Below, in pieces: positions 22,773 through 30,241 of a DNA stretch of 64,000 bases. The first letter of the stretch is position 1, and each line of letters begins with the position of its first letter. Both the position numbers and the translations under genes were made by a program. Under the pieces are notes generated by a model. The model had not been told where the DNA came from and ran no database searches. It saw nothing but the letters and a program-made list of their open reading frames with translations. Origin of the DNA: Synechococcus sp. LA31 (GTDB lineage Bacteria > Cyanobacteriota > Cyanobacteriia > PCC-6307 > Cyanobiaceae); contig NZ_CP075523.1 of the NCBI RefSeq assembly GCF_018502385.1, positions 310,001 to 374,000 of the forward strand, written 5' to 3'.

Positions 22773-23426
22773 ATGTCTGTCGCCATTCCTGTCACCACCC
22801 CTCCTGATGTCACCCCCGAGCTCCCCACCCTCTGGGAGCTCGGGGCCGATCTCCAAGCCGAAACCTCTTGGATTGCTCGCCTCTCCGAACGCCTCGACAC
22901 CGAGGACGACGACGAACGTGCCCTCGCCCTTGCTGATCTCGAGGAATCCCTCGCCCTGGAAGACAACAAACGCGAGGCCTTCCTGCGCAAAGCCGATGCC
23001 ACCTGTTGGGTGATCGAACGCCTCCGCGCAGAAGCCAACTACCACTCCGGCCAATCCAAGCGCTTCTCAGCCCTCGCCAAGCGAGAAGACAACCGCGCTG
23101 ACGCCCTCGAATCCACCCTCATCCACCTGCTCTCCCGCCTCGATCCATCCGCCACCGCCCACAACCTCCTCGATCACCGCCTCACCTCACGCACCACAGA
23201 AGCCATCGAGATCGATGACCCCGATCTCCTCCCTCCAGATCTCCTCACCACCCAAACCACCACCACACCCAACAAAACCTCCATCAAGGCCCGCATCCGC
23301 TCCGTCATCTCCTCCGCCATCTCAGGCCTCCCCAAACCAGAGGCCACCCACCTCGCCTTCTCCCTCTCCTCCACCGCCGTCCCCGGCGCACGCCTCATCA
23401 AACGCCGCCACTGGTCCATCACCTGA
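22773..23426 (+). CDS. Siphovirus Gp157-like protein
   Basis: A 217-residue protein, mostly helical in its first 130 residues with an acidic coiled coil (LADLEESLALEDNKREAFLR; RLRAEANYHSGQSKRFSALA; DNRADALESTLIHLL), followed by a short beta-rich tail (VPGARLIKRRHW). This order, coiled coil then an xVPGAxLV-type end, matches the Siphovirus Gp157 family, which accompanies phage recombination genes. It lies directly before the Rad52-like gene, as in phages. Codon choice is unusually C/A-rich compared with its neighbours. Confidence 0.7.
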   Translation: MSVAIPVTTPPDVTPELPTLWELGADLQAETSWIARLSERLDTEDDDERALALADLEESLALEDNKREAFLRKADATCWVIERLRAEANYHSGQSKRFSALAKREDNRADALESTLIHLLSRLDPSATAHNLLDHRLTSRTTEAIEIDDPDLLPPDLLTTQTTTTPNKTSIKARIRSVISSAISGLPKPEATHLAFSLSSTAVPGARLIKRRHWSIT

Positions 23427-23444
23427 GGGGGCCAGGGGCCCCTT
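23427..23444 (+). terminator. GGGGCC-type hairpin after the Gp157-like gene
   Basis: GGGGGCCAGGGGCCCCTT begins at the base after the stop codon; GGGGCC and GGCCCC pair around AGG. It is the exact reverse complement of 5485-5502, which follows another gene of the plasmid-like block. A third 16-bp copy is inside the next gene (23683-23698). Confidence 0.45.
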
Positions 23445-23512
23445 CTCGATGGGGTTTTGCAGGTGCGGGCCCCATTCCCTTTTCTCCACTCCACACATAC
23501 GGATTCATCGCC

Positions 23513-24427
23513 ATGGCCATCACTTCCACAGCCACAACCGCCAACATCCACACGGCCCCGCTGCGCCGCTCAGCCCCAGGAGCGAATCGCTCGGCCTCAA
23601 CGCTGCAGGCCCTGCGCGACAGCCTCAGCGAGGAGGCCAGCAGTGCTCAACCATCGACTGCACCTGCAACCGCCCACTTCGAGGGGGCCCCTGGCCCCGC
23701 CCCCGGCGGGGGATTTAGTGAGAGGCAGGTGGCGTTGCTTTCGGCGCCGTTGGATCGGGCCAATGTGCGCCAGCGGGAGCAGGGGCGCAGCCGGGTGAGC
23801 TATCTCGAGGGGTGGCAGGTGATTGCAGAGGCCAACCGCATCTTTGGTTTTGATGGCTGGGAGCGCTGCACCCTGATCAGCCGTTGCGTGGCGGAACACG
23901 AGCGCCCTGTTGGGCGGGATCGCAAAAACGGTTGGGGCGTGACCTACACGGCCCGCGTGCGCATCACGGTGACCGCTGGCCACCGCACCTTGATCCGCGA
24001 GGGCTCTGGCGCCGGCCATGGCATTGATGCTGACAAGGGCCTGGCGCATGAATCGGCGCTGAAGGAAGCGGAGACCGATGCCACCAAGCGGGCGTTGATG
24101 ACCTTTGGCAATCCCTTTGGCCTGGCGCTCTACGACAAACAGCAACGCCAGGTGAGCAGCTCAGGTGCGCCCATCACGGCGACATCGGCTCCTCTTGCCC
24201 AGAAGGTTCGAGAGGCCGTGGCTGACATCCCACTCGAGCCCGCAGTGATTGCTGGGCTCCACGAGCGCATCAAGGCCCTGGCCCCTGCTCAACTCGAGGC
24301 CTTCTCCAAGGGCTTCCGCGCTGCCTTCCAGGTGCCCGAGGCTCAACACTCCCTGGCGGGGCTGATTACCACCATGCGCCACCAGCGCTGGATTGAGGGC
24401 TTCCTGTCCCAGAGCTCTGGGACCTGA
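23513..24427 (+). CDS. Rad52/Rad22-family single-strand annealing protein
   Basis: A 304-residue protein. Residues about 65-215 form a Rad52/22 core: RQREQGRSRVSYLEGWQVIAEA, then RIFGFDGWERCTL, YTARVRITVTAGHRTLIREGSG, AHESALKEAETDATKRALMTFGNPFGLALY. The N-terminal 60 residues are low-complexity (Ala/Thr/Ser/Pro) and include an in-frame copy of the GGGGCC repeat. The C-terminal part is helical. Members anneal complementary single strands in phage recombination or plasmid replication repair. Upstream Gp157 and SLOG genes give a phage-like recombination module. Confidence 0.82.
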   Translation: MAITSTATTANIHTAPLRRSAPGANRSASTLQALRDSLSEEASSAQPSTAPATAHFEGAPGPAPGGGFSERQVALLSAPLDRANVRQREQGRSRVSYLEGWQVIAEANRIFGFDGWERCTLISRCVAEHERPVGRDRKNGWGVTYTARVRITVTAGHRTLIREGSGAGHGIDADKGLAHESALKEAETDATKRALMTFGNPFGLALYDKQQRQVSSSGAPITATSAPLAQKVREAVADIPLEPAVIAGLHERIKALAPAQLEAFSKGFRAAFQVPEAQHSLAGLITTMRHQRWIEGFLSQSSGT

Positions 24428-24448
24428 TCCGTTCACTGGGAGCAGCAG

Positions 24449-24470
24449 AAAAGGCCGGCTCCTGCCGGCC
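24449..24470 (-). terminator. Terminator of the 24477-24752 gene
   Basis: GGCCGGC (24453-24459) and GCCGGCC (24464-24470) pair around a TCCT loop; on the minus strand four T follow. It lies just past the minus-strand stop at 24477 and may also help end the Rad52-like transcript. Confidence 0.7.
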
Positions 24471-24476
24471 TGGCCC

Positions 24477-24752
24477 TCAGCGGGCCTGATGAGCTGCCAC
24501 CTCAGCCTCCTGCTCGGCTTCGATCGCCTGATCAATGGCCTCTACCCGCTCCAGGAACCCAGCCATCGCTGGCAGCAGCTCCTCCTCGAGCAGGGTGATC
24601 TCTTCCTCCCCATAGGGGTGATCGACCCAGGGCCTCGGGATCAACAACCCCCGGGCGGTGTGGGTGGCCAGGAGCATCTCCACGGCTCGGTAGCAGCACT
24701 CCACCAAGGCAACGGGATCTTCTGGGCCACCAATGAATTCAGGGCTGAGCAT
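24477..24752 (-). CDS. Small acidic hypothetical protein
   Basis: A 91-residue, strongly acidic, helical protein: VALVECCYRAVEMLLATH, then YGEEEITLLEEELLPAMAGF and VEAIDQAIEAEQEAEVAAH. No family is recognised. It is convergent with the Rad52-like gene and has its own terminator, which supports it being a real gene. Confidence 0.55.
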   Translation of the reverse strand: MLSPEFIGGPEDPVALVECCYRAVEMLLATHTARGLLIPRPWVDHPYGEEEITLLEEELLPAMAGFLERVEAIDQAIEAEQEAEVAAHQAR

Positions 24753-24949
24753 GACGACCTGACGCCCTACGGCGCAGCGACGGGACGCCTACAGGACCGC
24801 TCCGCCAGTCAAGGGGCGAGTCCATCCGTTGATGCGCGGTGAGCACCGGCAAAGCCGGGGCGATCGCGCCACACCAACCAGTCCGCTCGCCTCGCGTCAG
24901 CCCTTGACCAGGGGCGATCCTGGAGGTGCCCGGCGCGGCGCATCTTGCG

Positions 24950-25092
24950 GTGCGTCTTGAGCCGGTGGGGTGCATCTGGTGCACTGCTCACACCTCTGGT
25001 GATCCGCTCATGGCCATAGGCCTTGAGGCTCTCCCCTCCGGTCCGCACCAGCAATCGGCTCACCACACAGCTGCGGTGGCGCGTGCCATGGA
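24950..25092 (-). pseudogene. Degenerate inverted copy of the 25221-25436 gene
   Basis: The minus strand encodes SRLLVRTGGESLKAYGHERIT, matching RFLVLHTYPDGIKAYGHERIT of the divergent gene at 25221-25436. Its ATG (ATGGCACGC, 25092-25084) lines up with that gene's start but is in a different frame, ending in an early TGA, so the copy is frameshifted. Downstream it degenerates. No convincing intact gene remains between 24753 and 25220. Confidence 0.55.
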
Positions 25093-25226
25093 AGCGGCGT
25101 GGCCCCTCCCAGCGTGCCCACTGCGTCGAAGGCGGCAAGGATCAGGCCGGGCCGCTGCGCGGTCCTTGCCGCCTCCGCCACAGCGGGCCTCGGTCGGGGT
25201 GTTCCACGCCTTCCCCTTCCATGGCA
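25080..25226. repeat. Imperfect inverted duplication with a hairpin centre
   Basis: Sequence around 25080-25141 reappears inverted at 25163-25226, including a CATGG start region on each side. The centre is a perfect 11-bp stem, GGCGGCAAGGA (25131-25141) and TCCTTGCCGCC (25163-25173). Homology continues outward into the two divergent ORFs, giving a palindrome of roughly 300 bp. Confidence 0.6.
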
Positions 25227-25436
25227 CGCCCCACCGCTCCCTGCTGTGAGATCCGCTTCCTGGTGCTCCACACCTATCCCGATGGCATCAAGGCCTATGG
25301 CCATGAGCGCATCACCACCCCCATCGGTCGCCGCGGGAAGCCCGTGAAAAAGCTCCGCCTGATTCCTGCAGAAGATGCCTATGCCATGGCCCGATATTTC
25401 CAGGGCCAAAAGGGCACCACGGTCTCCGTGATCTGA
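25221..25436 (+). CDS. Small hypothetical protein with KAYGHERIT motif
   Basis: A 71-residue protein: MARPTAPCCEIRFLVLHTYP, then KAYGHERITTPIGRRGKPVK and RLIPAEDAYAMARYFQGQKG. No family is recognised. The same motif occurs in a frameshifted divergent copy next door, so the family was duplicated in inverted orientation. A GC-rich terminator with four T follows at 25463-25486. Confidence 0.5.
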   Translation: MARPTAPCCEIRFLVLHTYPDGIKAYGHERITTPIGRRGKPVKKLRLIPAEDAYAMARYFQGQKGTTVSVI

Positions 25437-25462
25437 GCTGCCTCGGGAGGCTCCGCCTCCCG

Positions 25463-25486
25463 CCGGCCGGTCTCCCGGCCGGTTTT
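25463..25486 (+). terminator. Rho-independent terminator
   Basis: CCGGCCGG at 25463-25470 and again at 25475-25482 (self-complementary) pair across TCTC, followed by TTTT. It ends the small gene 25221-25436. Confidence 0.7.
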
Positions 25487-25504
25487 CTCAGTGCTTATGC
25501 AGGG
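25483..25504 (+). repeat. 22-bp dispersed repeat, copy 1
   Basis: TTTTCTCAGTGCTTATGCAG followed by GG matches 30141-30162 at 21 of 22 bases, with weaker similarity for about 20 bp beyond (ending GTTTGATCC versus GTGTGATCC). Both copies lie in intergenic DNA after a gene end. Confidence 0.6.
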
Positions 25505-25654
25505 GCTCAGAAAGTTTGATCCAAGACACTTCCGCACTTCAGGGATCTTTGCCGGAGCCGAGGGACCTTGGCTCCGGCATGTCGTTAGCCAGTCAGTCGC
25601 TGGGAAGCCCTGAAAGGGCTTGGTGGCTCTAACCACCCACCACCAACAACAACT

Positions 25655-26572
25655 TCATCGGTGCTCATCGCAGAGATGGTGGCTGATTTCCAGTTGCAGG
25701 GTGGTTTTGCGGATACCAAGGGCGGCCAGTGCTTCGTGGGCCTTGTGCATGAGTTGCTCCTGGCTGAGCTGACTGGCAGCCAGGGCGGGGGGATCAATCA
25801 CCAGATGGGCGGTGAGGGCGGTGCGCGAGGTACTCAGGCTCCAGATGTGCAGCGCCTCCACAGCCTGAACGGCGGGCAAGGCGAGCAGCGTGGCGCTCAC
25901 CTCGGCCAGGTTGATGTGGCTGGGTGTGGCATCAAGGTTGAGGGCGATCGCTTCTCTGAGCAAATTGATCGCGCTCCAGATCACCACCGCTCCCACGCCG
26001 ATGGCGGTGAGGGCATCGAGCCAGATCCAGCTGGTCACTCCCACCAGGAGAGCACTGATCAAGACGGCCACCGAGACGGCTGCATCGGTGAGCAGATGCA
26101 ACACCGCGGCCCGTTGGTTGAGGTCGTGGTGGTGGTCGTGTCCAAACAACTTGGCTGAGCCGAGGTTGATCACGATCCCGGCTGCAGCGGCCCAGGCCAC
26201 CGGGCCGGCAATCAGCGGAACGGGGTTGAACAGTCGCTGAATCGCTTCCACCACCACCACCGCGCCGGCGCCAAAGATCAACAGACCGTTGATCAGCGAG
26301 GCGAGTTGGGTGCTGCGCCCATAGCCGTAGGTGAAGCGACCGCTGGCGGGGCGGCGGCTGAGGTGATCGGCGCCCCAGCCGAGCACCAGGCCGATGACAT
26401 CGCCGAGGTTGTGCAGCGCATCGCCGATCAGGGCAAGGGAGCCAAAGCCAAAGCCAATCGCCAACTGAAGGGTGGTGAGGCCGGTGTTGAGGGCAATGCT
26501 CCAGCGGAAGGCTCGCCCAGCTCGGCTTGAGGCCTCTTGGTGGTTGTGGTGATGCGCGTGATGGCCGCCCAT
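25655..26572 (-). CDS. Cation diffusion facilitator (CzcD/ZitB-like) metal exporter
   Basis: A 305-residue CDF transporter with a His-rich cytoplasmic N-terminus (HHAHHHNHQE). Transmembrane helices follow, with the metal-site pattern SLALIGDALHNLGDVIGL, the GRFTYGYGR loop, a cytoplasmic His-rich loop (FGHDHHHDLNQ) and HLLTDAAVSVAVLI. A C-terminal ferredoxin-like domain (HINLAEVSATLLALPAVQAVEALHIW) completes it. CDF proteins exchange protons for Zn, Co or Cd at the inner membrane. It lies 3 nt after the small RHH-like gene 26576-26761 in the same direction, so the two are probably an operon. Confidence 0.92.
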   Translation of the reverse strand: MGGHHAHHHNHQEASSRAGRAFRWSIALNTGLTTLQLAIGFGFGSLALIGDALHNLGDVIGLVLGWGADHLSRRPASGRFTYGYGRSTQLASLINGLLIFGAGAVVVVEAIQRLFNPVPLIAGPVAWAAAAGIVINLGSAKLFGHDHHHDLNQRAAVLHLLTDAAVSVAVLISALLVGVTSWIWLDALTAIGVGAVVIWSAINLLREAIALNLDATPSHINLAEVSATLLALPAVQAVEALHIWSLSTSRTALTAHLVIDPPALAASQLSQEQLMHKAHEALAALGIRKTTLQLEISHHLCDEHR

Positions 26573-26575
26573 CGC

Positions 26576-26761
26576 TCAGCTCTCCTGCTGGGTAGCCAAG
26601 TAGAGGGCGATCATCTCTTCCATCCCCTTTTGAGTGCGGCCGTGGGGACGATGGCCCTGGGCGGCCCAGACCCGATCGAGTTCCATACGCAGCTCGGGTG
26701 TGATCCAACAGGAGAGCAGCACCTTGCCCTCACGGCTGGAGGTGCAACGCTTGGCGGCCAT
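26576..26761 (-). CDS. Small ribbon-helix-helix-like protein
   Basis: A 61-residue protein: EGKVLLSCWITPELRMELD, then GHRPHGRTQKGMEEMIALYLA. The beta strand followed by two helices suggests a ribbon-helix-helix (CopG/MetJ-like) DNA-binding fold. It sits 3 nt upstream of the CDF exporter, so a local regulator is possible, although unproven. The longer frame upstream of ATG 26761 is antisense to the divergent secreted-protein gene. Confidence 0.6.
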   Translation of the reverse strand: MAAKRCTSSREGKVLLSCWITPELRMELDRVWAAQGHRPHGRTQKGMEEMIALYLATQQES

Positions 26762-26786
26762 GGAGCTGGATCGAGACCTGATCGCA

Positions 26787-27206
26787 ATGTATACAAGTGT
26801 GCGAGCGACTCTGTTGTTGGGGTTGGCGCTGCTGCCGCAGGCCGCTGCCAGGGCTTTGGACTGCCAGGCCCTCAACGACCAGCGCGATCAACTCGTGCGG
26901 CGTGCCATGAAGCAGGAAGTGGTTGTGCTGCATGAGCTGCGGCTGAAGCTCTGCCCGCAACAGGAAGCCAGCGCAACGGCGGAGGGTTCCGCATCGGAGA
27001 GCCAGCTGGATTTCGGGGCCTACATCCGCTGCCGGCAACAGGCTGAGGTTCAGCTGCAGAACTCCAAGCCAGTGCTCTACACAAACCCCAGCGGATTCCG
27101 ATGGTTCACCCCGCAAGGTGCTCGTCTGGCCAGAGAGGCTGATGCGCTCCTTAGGGAGATGCAGCAACACTGCGCCGCCCCGTCACCAGCAGGCCCGCCG
27201 CCATGA
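26787..27206 (+). CDS. Secreted hypothetical protein
   Basis: A 139-residue protein with a signal peptide (SVRATLLLGLALLPQAAARA) and a mature part with four cysteines (LDCQALNDQRDQL; RLKLCPQQ; YIRCRQQAEVQLQ; MQQHCAAP), suggesting two disulfides in the periplasm. No family is recognised. ATG 26787 is used; ATG 26760 is in frame upstream and would abut the divergent RHH-like start. The 3' end overlaps the convergent membrane-protein gene by about 56 bp. Confidence 0.6.
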   Translation: MYTSVRATLLLGLALLPQAAARALDCQALNDQRDQLVRRAMKQEVVVLHELRLKLCPQQEASATAEGSASESQLDFGAYIRCRQQAEVQLQNSKPVLYTNPSGFRWFTPQGARLAREADALLREMQQHCAAPSPAGPPP

Positions 27207-27417
27207 GCCCGATCACGCCCGCGGCATGGGCTGAGGACAGTGCTGAGATCTCCAGTAGGGATGCAAGGCCAGGAATCAGCTGCACCACCAGCCAGAGGCC
27301 AACGCCAATCAGCGCCACAAACAGAAGCAGAATTCCTGCTTCTGAGGCTTCGCCGGCCCACAGGTAGATCAGCGCACAGGCCAGGAGCAGCAGGTTGGTG
27401 GGCTCCAGCAAGGCCAT
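27151..27417 (-). CDS. Small membrane protein
   Basis: An 88-residue protein with three hydrophobic segments (TNLLLLACALIYLWAG; AGILLLFVALIGVGLWLVVQL; AGVIGLMAAGLLVTG). The function is unknown. It is last in a minus-strand run after the HPP and secreted-protein genes. ATG 27417 begins the hydrophobic part. Confidence 0.6.
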   Translation of the reverse strand: MALLEPTNLLLLACALIYLWAGEASEAGILLLFVALIGVGLWLVVQLIPGLASLLEISALSSAHAAGVIGLMAAGLLVTGRRSVAASP

Positions 27418-27487
27418 CCGATCAGAGCCCAACGGGGGGAATGTGGCCCCAGGATTCAGCGTTACCCCGCGGTGTCGCTGATCTGTC

Positions 27488-27862
27488 TCAGCCCCCTGAT
27501 GACTGCGCCGCAGTGGGGTGCACCACAAAACTGGCGCCCGTGATCCGGTCATCCACCCGCAGGCGCAGTGGATGCACGGCTTCCACGCAGACGCCCACTT
27601 TGTTGCCAGGGGTGTAGTCCCAGAAGAAGCCTGTTGTGCCCAGCTGAGCGGGCCCATCCAGGCGTTGACCATCACTGAGGGTCAAGTACACCTCCTCCAC
27701 ACGAGAGCCGGAGGGCGTTGCATGCGGCTGGCCGTAATGGCGTTCCACAACCACAGCATCCGAGCAGGATCCAGCCGTTGGCTTCGGAGCGGCCAGCCCC
27801 TGCAGCGGTGCGGAGCCGATCAAGACAGTTGCCAAGAATCCAGCTCCCGTCCACCGATTCAT
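27488..27862 (-). CDS. Secreted hypothetical protein
   Basis: A 124-residue protein with a signal peptide (WTGAGFLATVLIGSAPLQGLAA) and a mature beta-rich domain (VVVERHYGQPHATPSG; VYLTLSDGQRLDGPAQLG; VGVCVEAVHPLRLRVDDRITG). No family is assigned. Upstream in-frame ATGs at 27871 and 27883 are alternatives. It follows the HPP gene by about 60 bp. Confidence 0.6.
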   Translation of the reverse strand: MNRWTGAGFLATVLIGSAPLQGLAAPKPTAGSCSDAVVVERHYGQPHATPSGSRVEEVYLTLSDGQRLDGPAQLGTTGFFWDYTPGNKVGVCVEAVHPLRLRVDDRITGASFVVHPTAAQSSGG

Positions 27863-27925
27863 ACGCTGCATCGCATCACTCAATCTGTTTCAACCGTAGA
27901 CCTGATTGGCCTTCCTCACAGGGTT

Positions 27926-28498
27926 TTAGATCCAGTGATGGGGGTAGTGATCAGACAGCGCATGCAGTCGGCTGAACACCACGGCCATGGCTGTCAGCAA
28001 GACGGATCCTGTGAAGACGGGCAGCATGACAAACAACGGTTTGGCGTGTAGCAAGACACCCAACAGTGCTACTGCACCAGCCGGTGGATGGAGGCAGCGG
28101 AGGCGTTGCCCCAAGGCAATGGTGATCCCTACCGCGAGACCCATGACCCAGGGATCACCCCCAAGCCAGTGGACGCAGGCCACGCTCACCAGGGCGGCCA
28201 TGGTGTTGCCCATGACGATGTTGCGTGGCTGGGCCAAGGGGCTTCTGGGATGGCCAAACAGCAACACTGTGGAAGCACCAAAAGGAGCAACGACCAACGG
28301 GTAGTGGCTCCAAAGGCTGATCAAACCCAGCAGCGTGATGGCGAGGACTCCACCAAGCCAGGCGGCGATCACTTCTTGATGCTCAAACCGTGGCTGATAG
28401 GCACGACCACGGGCACGGTCGGCCTGGAGCCAGCGCCACACCATCTCTTTGGTATCAAGCGATACCAGATGCTCGTGTGATCTGGTTGCTGGCGTCAA
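27926..28498 (-). CDS. HPP family membrane protein
   Basis: A 190-residue protein with about four transmembrane segments: VIAAWLGGVLAITLLGLISLW, PLVVAPFGASTVLLFG, MGLAVGITIALGQRL and VLLTAMAVVFSRL. The HPP motif is LHPPAGAVALLGVLLH, and PRNIVMGNTMAALVSV matches the family's second motif. HPP proteins include chloroplast/cyanobacterial nitrite transporters; the substrate here is unproven. The 299 bp between this gene and mscL hold no gene I can support. Confidence 0.85.
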   Translation of the reverse strand: MTPATRSHEHLVSLDTKEMVWRWLQADRARGRAYQPRFEHQEVIAAWLGGVLAITLLGLISLWSHYPLVVAPFGASTVLLFGHPRSPLAQPRNIVMGNTMAALVSVACVHWLGGDPWVMGLAVGITIALGQRLRCLHPPAGAVALLGVLLHAKPLFVMLPVFTGSVLLTAMAVVFSRLHALSDHYPHHWI

Positions 28499-28797
28499 GC
28501 CGGATCAGCGAGCGAACCCTGCCAAGGCCACTGCGCCCAAGTCATCATTCGTGGCTCTCGATCAGCCTGGAGGTACCGGAAGAGGCGCTTGTGGTGGGGT
28601 TCCCCGTAGCGGGCGCTCACGCTCATCGAAGCCTTGGCTGATGGGCCTCCATCCTGCGGCGGCTTGGCTGGTTTTTGGTTGTGCGCTGCTCAAGGCAGCT
28701 CCATCCAGCCGCAGACCCGGTTGCAGACCACAAGCGCCAGCGGCTCGCGCCGGCATCATGAGCTCCGAATCCCGGCCAAGCAGCCTCACGTCACGCC

Positions 28798-29175
28798 ATG
28801 AGCCGCACGCGCAACTTTCTGACTGACTTCCGAGCCTTCATCAACCGCGGCAATGTGGTTGATCTGGCTGTGGCCGTGGTGATCGGCGGGGCCTTCGGGA
28901 AGGTGGTGAATGCGGTGGTGACTTTGGTGATGGATTCATTGCTGCAACCTGTTCTCAAGGCGGCGAACGTTGACGCCATTGCCAGCTGGCCAGCCGGTGA
29001 GGTGCTGGTAGCAGCGATCAATTTCCTGGTGATTTCATTTGTGGTGTTTTTGATCGTGCGCTCGATCGAAGCCCTGCGGCGGAAGGAAGAAGCCGTTGCG
29101 CCACCCGACACTCAGGCCCAACTGGCCGCAGCGGTGACGCGCTTGGCGGATGCCCTGGATCGCCGCCAGCTCTGA
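28798..29175 (+). CDS. mscL: Large-conductance mechanosensitive channel MscL
   Basis: A 125-residue MscL of usual length. The N-terminal amphipathic helix and TM1 read FLTDFRAFINRGNVVDLAVAVVIGGAFGKVVNAVVTLV, shown here in part as NVVDLAVAVVIGGAFGKVVN; TM2 is NFLVISFVVFLIVRSIEAL; a charged C-terminal helix ends the protein. MscL opens at high membrane tension to release solutes during hypo-osmotic shock. It is a single gene, followed by the beta-lactamase gene in the same direction. Confidence 0.95.
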   Translation: MSRTRNFLTDFRAFINRGNVVDLAVAVVIGGAFGKVVNAVVTLVMDSLLQPVLKAANVDAIASWPAGEVLVAAINFLVISFVVFLIVRSIEALRRKEEAVAPPDTQAQLAAAVTRLADALDRRQL

Positions 29176-29281
29176 ACCAGGCCCGGTGTCGTTCTCTCCC
29201 CAGCGAATCCGGTCTGGCGGTCTGTTTTCTCATGCCTTGATCAGGAACGATGGCCACAATGCCTGCATCAGGAGGACACGA

Positions 29282-30112
29282 ATGGCAGGTGGTATGCGGT
29301 CTTTGCTGGCTGGTGTGGCCCTCACGCTGATCCACCTCACACCGGCTGCTGCGCTCACCTGGAGAGAGGAACCGCTCCTGCAACCGCTGTTTGAGAAGGC
29401 TGGTGTGGAGGGCACGTTCGTGGTGCTGGATGAGCGCAATGGCGTATGGCGCGGGCGCAACAGGTTGCGTGCAGAGCAGCGCTTCTCTCCTGCTTCCACT
29501 TTCAAGATCCCCAACAGCCTGATCGCCCTCTCGCTTGGGGTAGTGGCCAACCCCGATGAGCTGATTCCCTACAAGGGTGATCCCAACCCGTTCATGCGCG
29601 AGTGGTTAGCGCCGATGGGGATGCGCGGCGCGATCAAGGTGTCGAATGTGCCGCTGTATCAGGAGCTGGCCCGGCGGATTGGGTTGAAGCGCATGCAAAC
29701 CGCATTGCAGCAGTTGCAATACGGCAATGAGCAGATCGGCGGCAACGTCACCACATTTTGGCTGCGCGGACCGCTGGCGATCAGTGCCCTTGAGCAAACC
29801 CAGTTTCTCCTGGGCCTGGCCAAACGCACGTTGCGGTTTCCAGCGGTTGCCCAGCAGCAGGTTGCTGAGATCACGCGCATCGATGGCGGCCCTGGCTGGA
29901 GCCTTCATGCCAAGACCGGTTGGCAGAACGCTCCCGGCGCCGGTGTGGGCTGGTGGGTGGGTTGGGTGCAACAGGCCGATCGCATCACTCCCTTTGCGCT
30001 CAACATCGACATCAAGGGCAGTGACGACGCCCCCAAGCGTGAGCAGTTAGGTCGGCGCAGCCTGCAGCTCTTGGGGCTGTTGCCGAAGGGTGATCAGAGA
30101 CCAGCACCGTGA
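29282..30112 (+). CDS. Class D (OXA-type) serine beta-lactamase homologue
   Basis: A 276-residue protein with a signal peptide (SLLAGVALTLIHLTPAAAL). It has the full class D motif set: S72-T-F-K75 (the Lys is normally carbamylated), S121-N-V123, Y147-G-N149, FWLRGPLAIS and K211-T-G213, followed by the hydrophobic WWVGWV strand. The length is normal for class D. A clear AGGAGG lies about 8 nt before the ATG at 29282. Chromosomal class D enzymes occur in environmental bacteria, so resistance in practice is not implied. No mobile element is adjacent. Confidence 0.88.
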   Translation: MAGGMRSLLAGVALTLIHLTPAAALTWREEPLLQPLFEKAGVEGTFVVLDERNGVWRGRNRLRAEQRFSPASTFKIPNSLIALSLGVVANPDELIPYKGDPNPFMREWLAPMGMRGAIKVSNVPLYQELARRIGLKRMQTALQQLQYGNEQIGGNVTTFWLRGPLAISALEQTQFLLGLAKRTLRFPAVAQQQVAEITRIDGGPGWSLHAKTGWQNAPGAGVGWWVGWVQQADRITPFALNIDIKGSDDAPKREQLGRRSLQLLGLLPKGDQRPAP

Positions 30113-30140
30113 TCCAGCTGCTGCCCGCGTGAGCGACCAG

Positions 30141-30162
30141 TTTTCTCAGTGCTGATGCAGGG
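30141..30162 (+). repeat. 22-bp dispersed repeat, copy 2
   Basis: TTTTCTCAGTGCTGATGCAG followed by GG, matching 25483-25504 at 21 of 22 bases. It lies just after the beta-lactamase gene, in the leader of the Nif11 gene. Confidence 0.6.
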
Positions 30163-30241
30163 TTTGGCGGAGTGTGATCCGCGGAACCTGGCGCACACCA
30201 GACACCCTTGGCATGGTGAGAGACCCAGGGGTTCATCTCCC

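Noticed and set aside
25932-26708. 258-codon minus-strand ORF
   Set aside because: It is a same-strand frame shift of the CDF exporter with Arg/Pro-rich shadow composition.
28562-28789. 75-codon minus-strand ORF between the HPP gene and mscL
   Set aside because: Low-complexity Pro/Arg-rich translation, no ribosome site and no domain; treated as non-coding.
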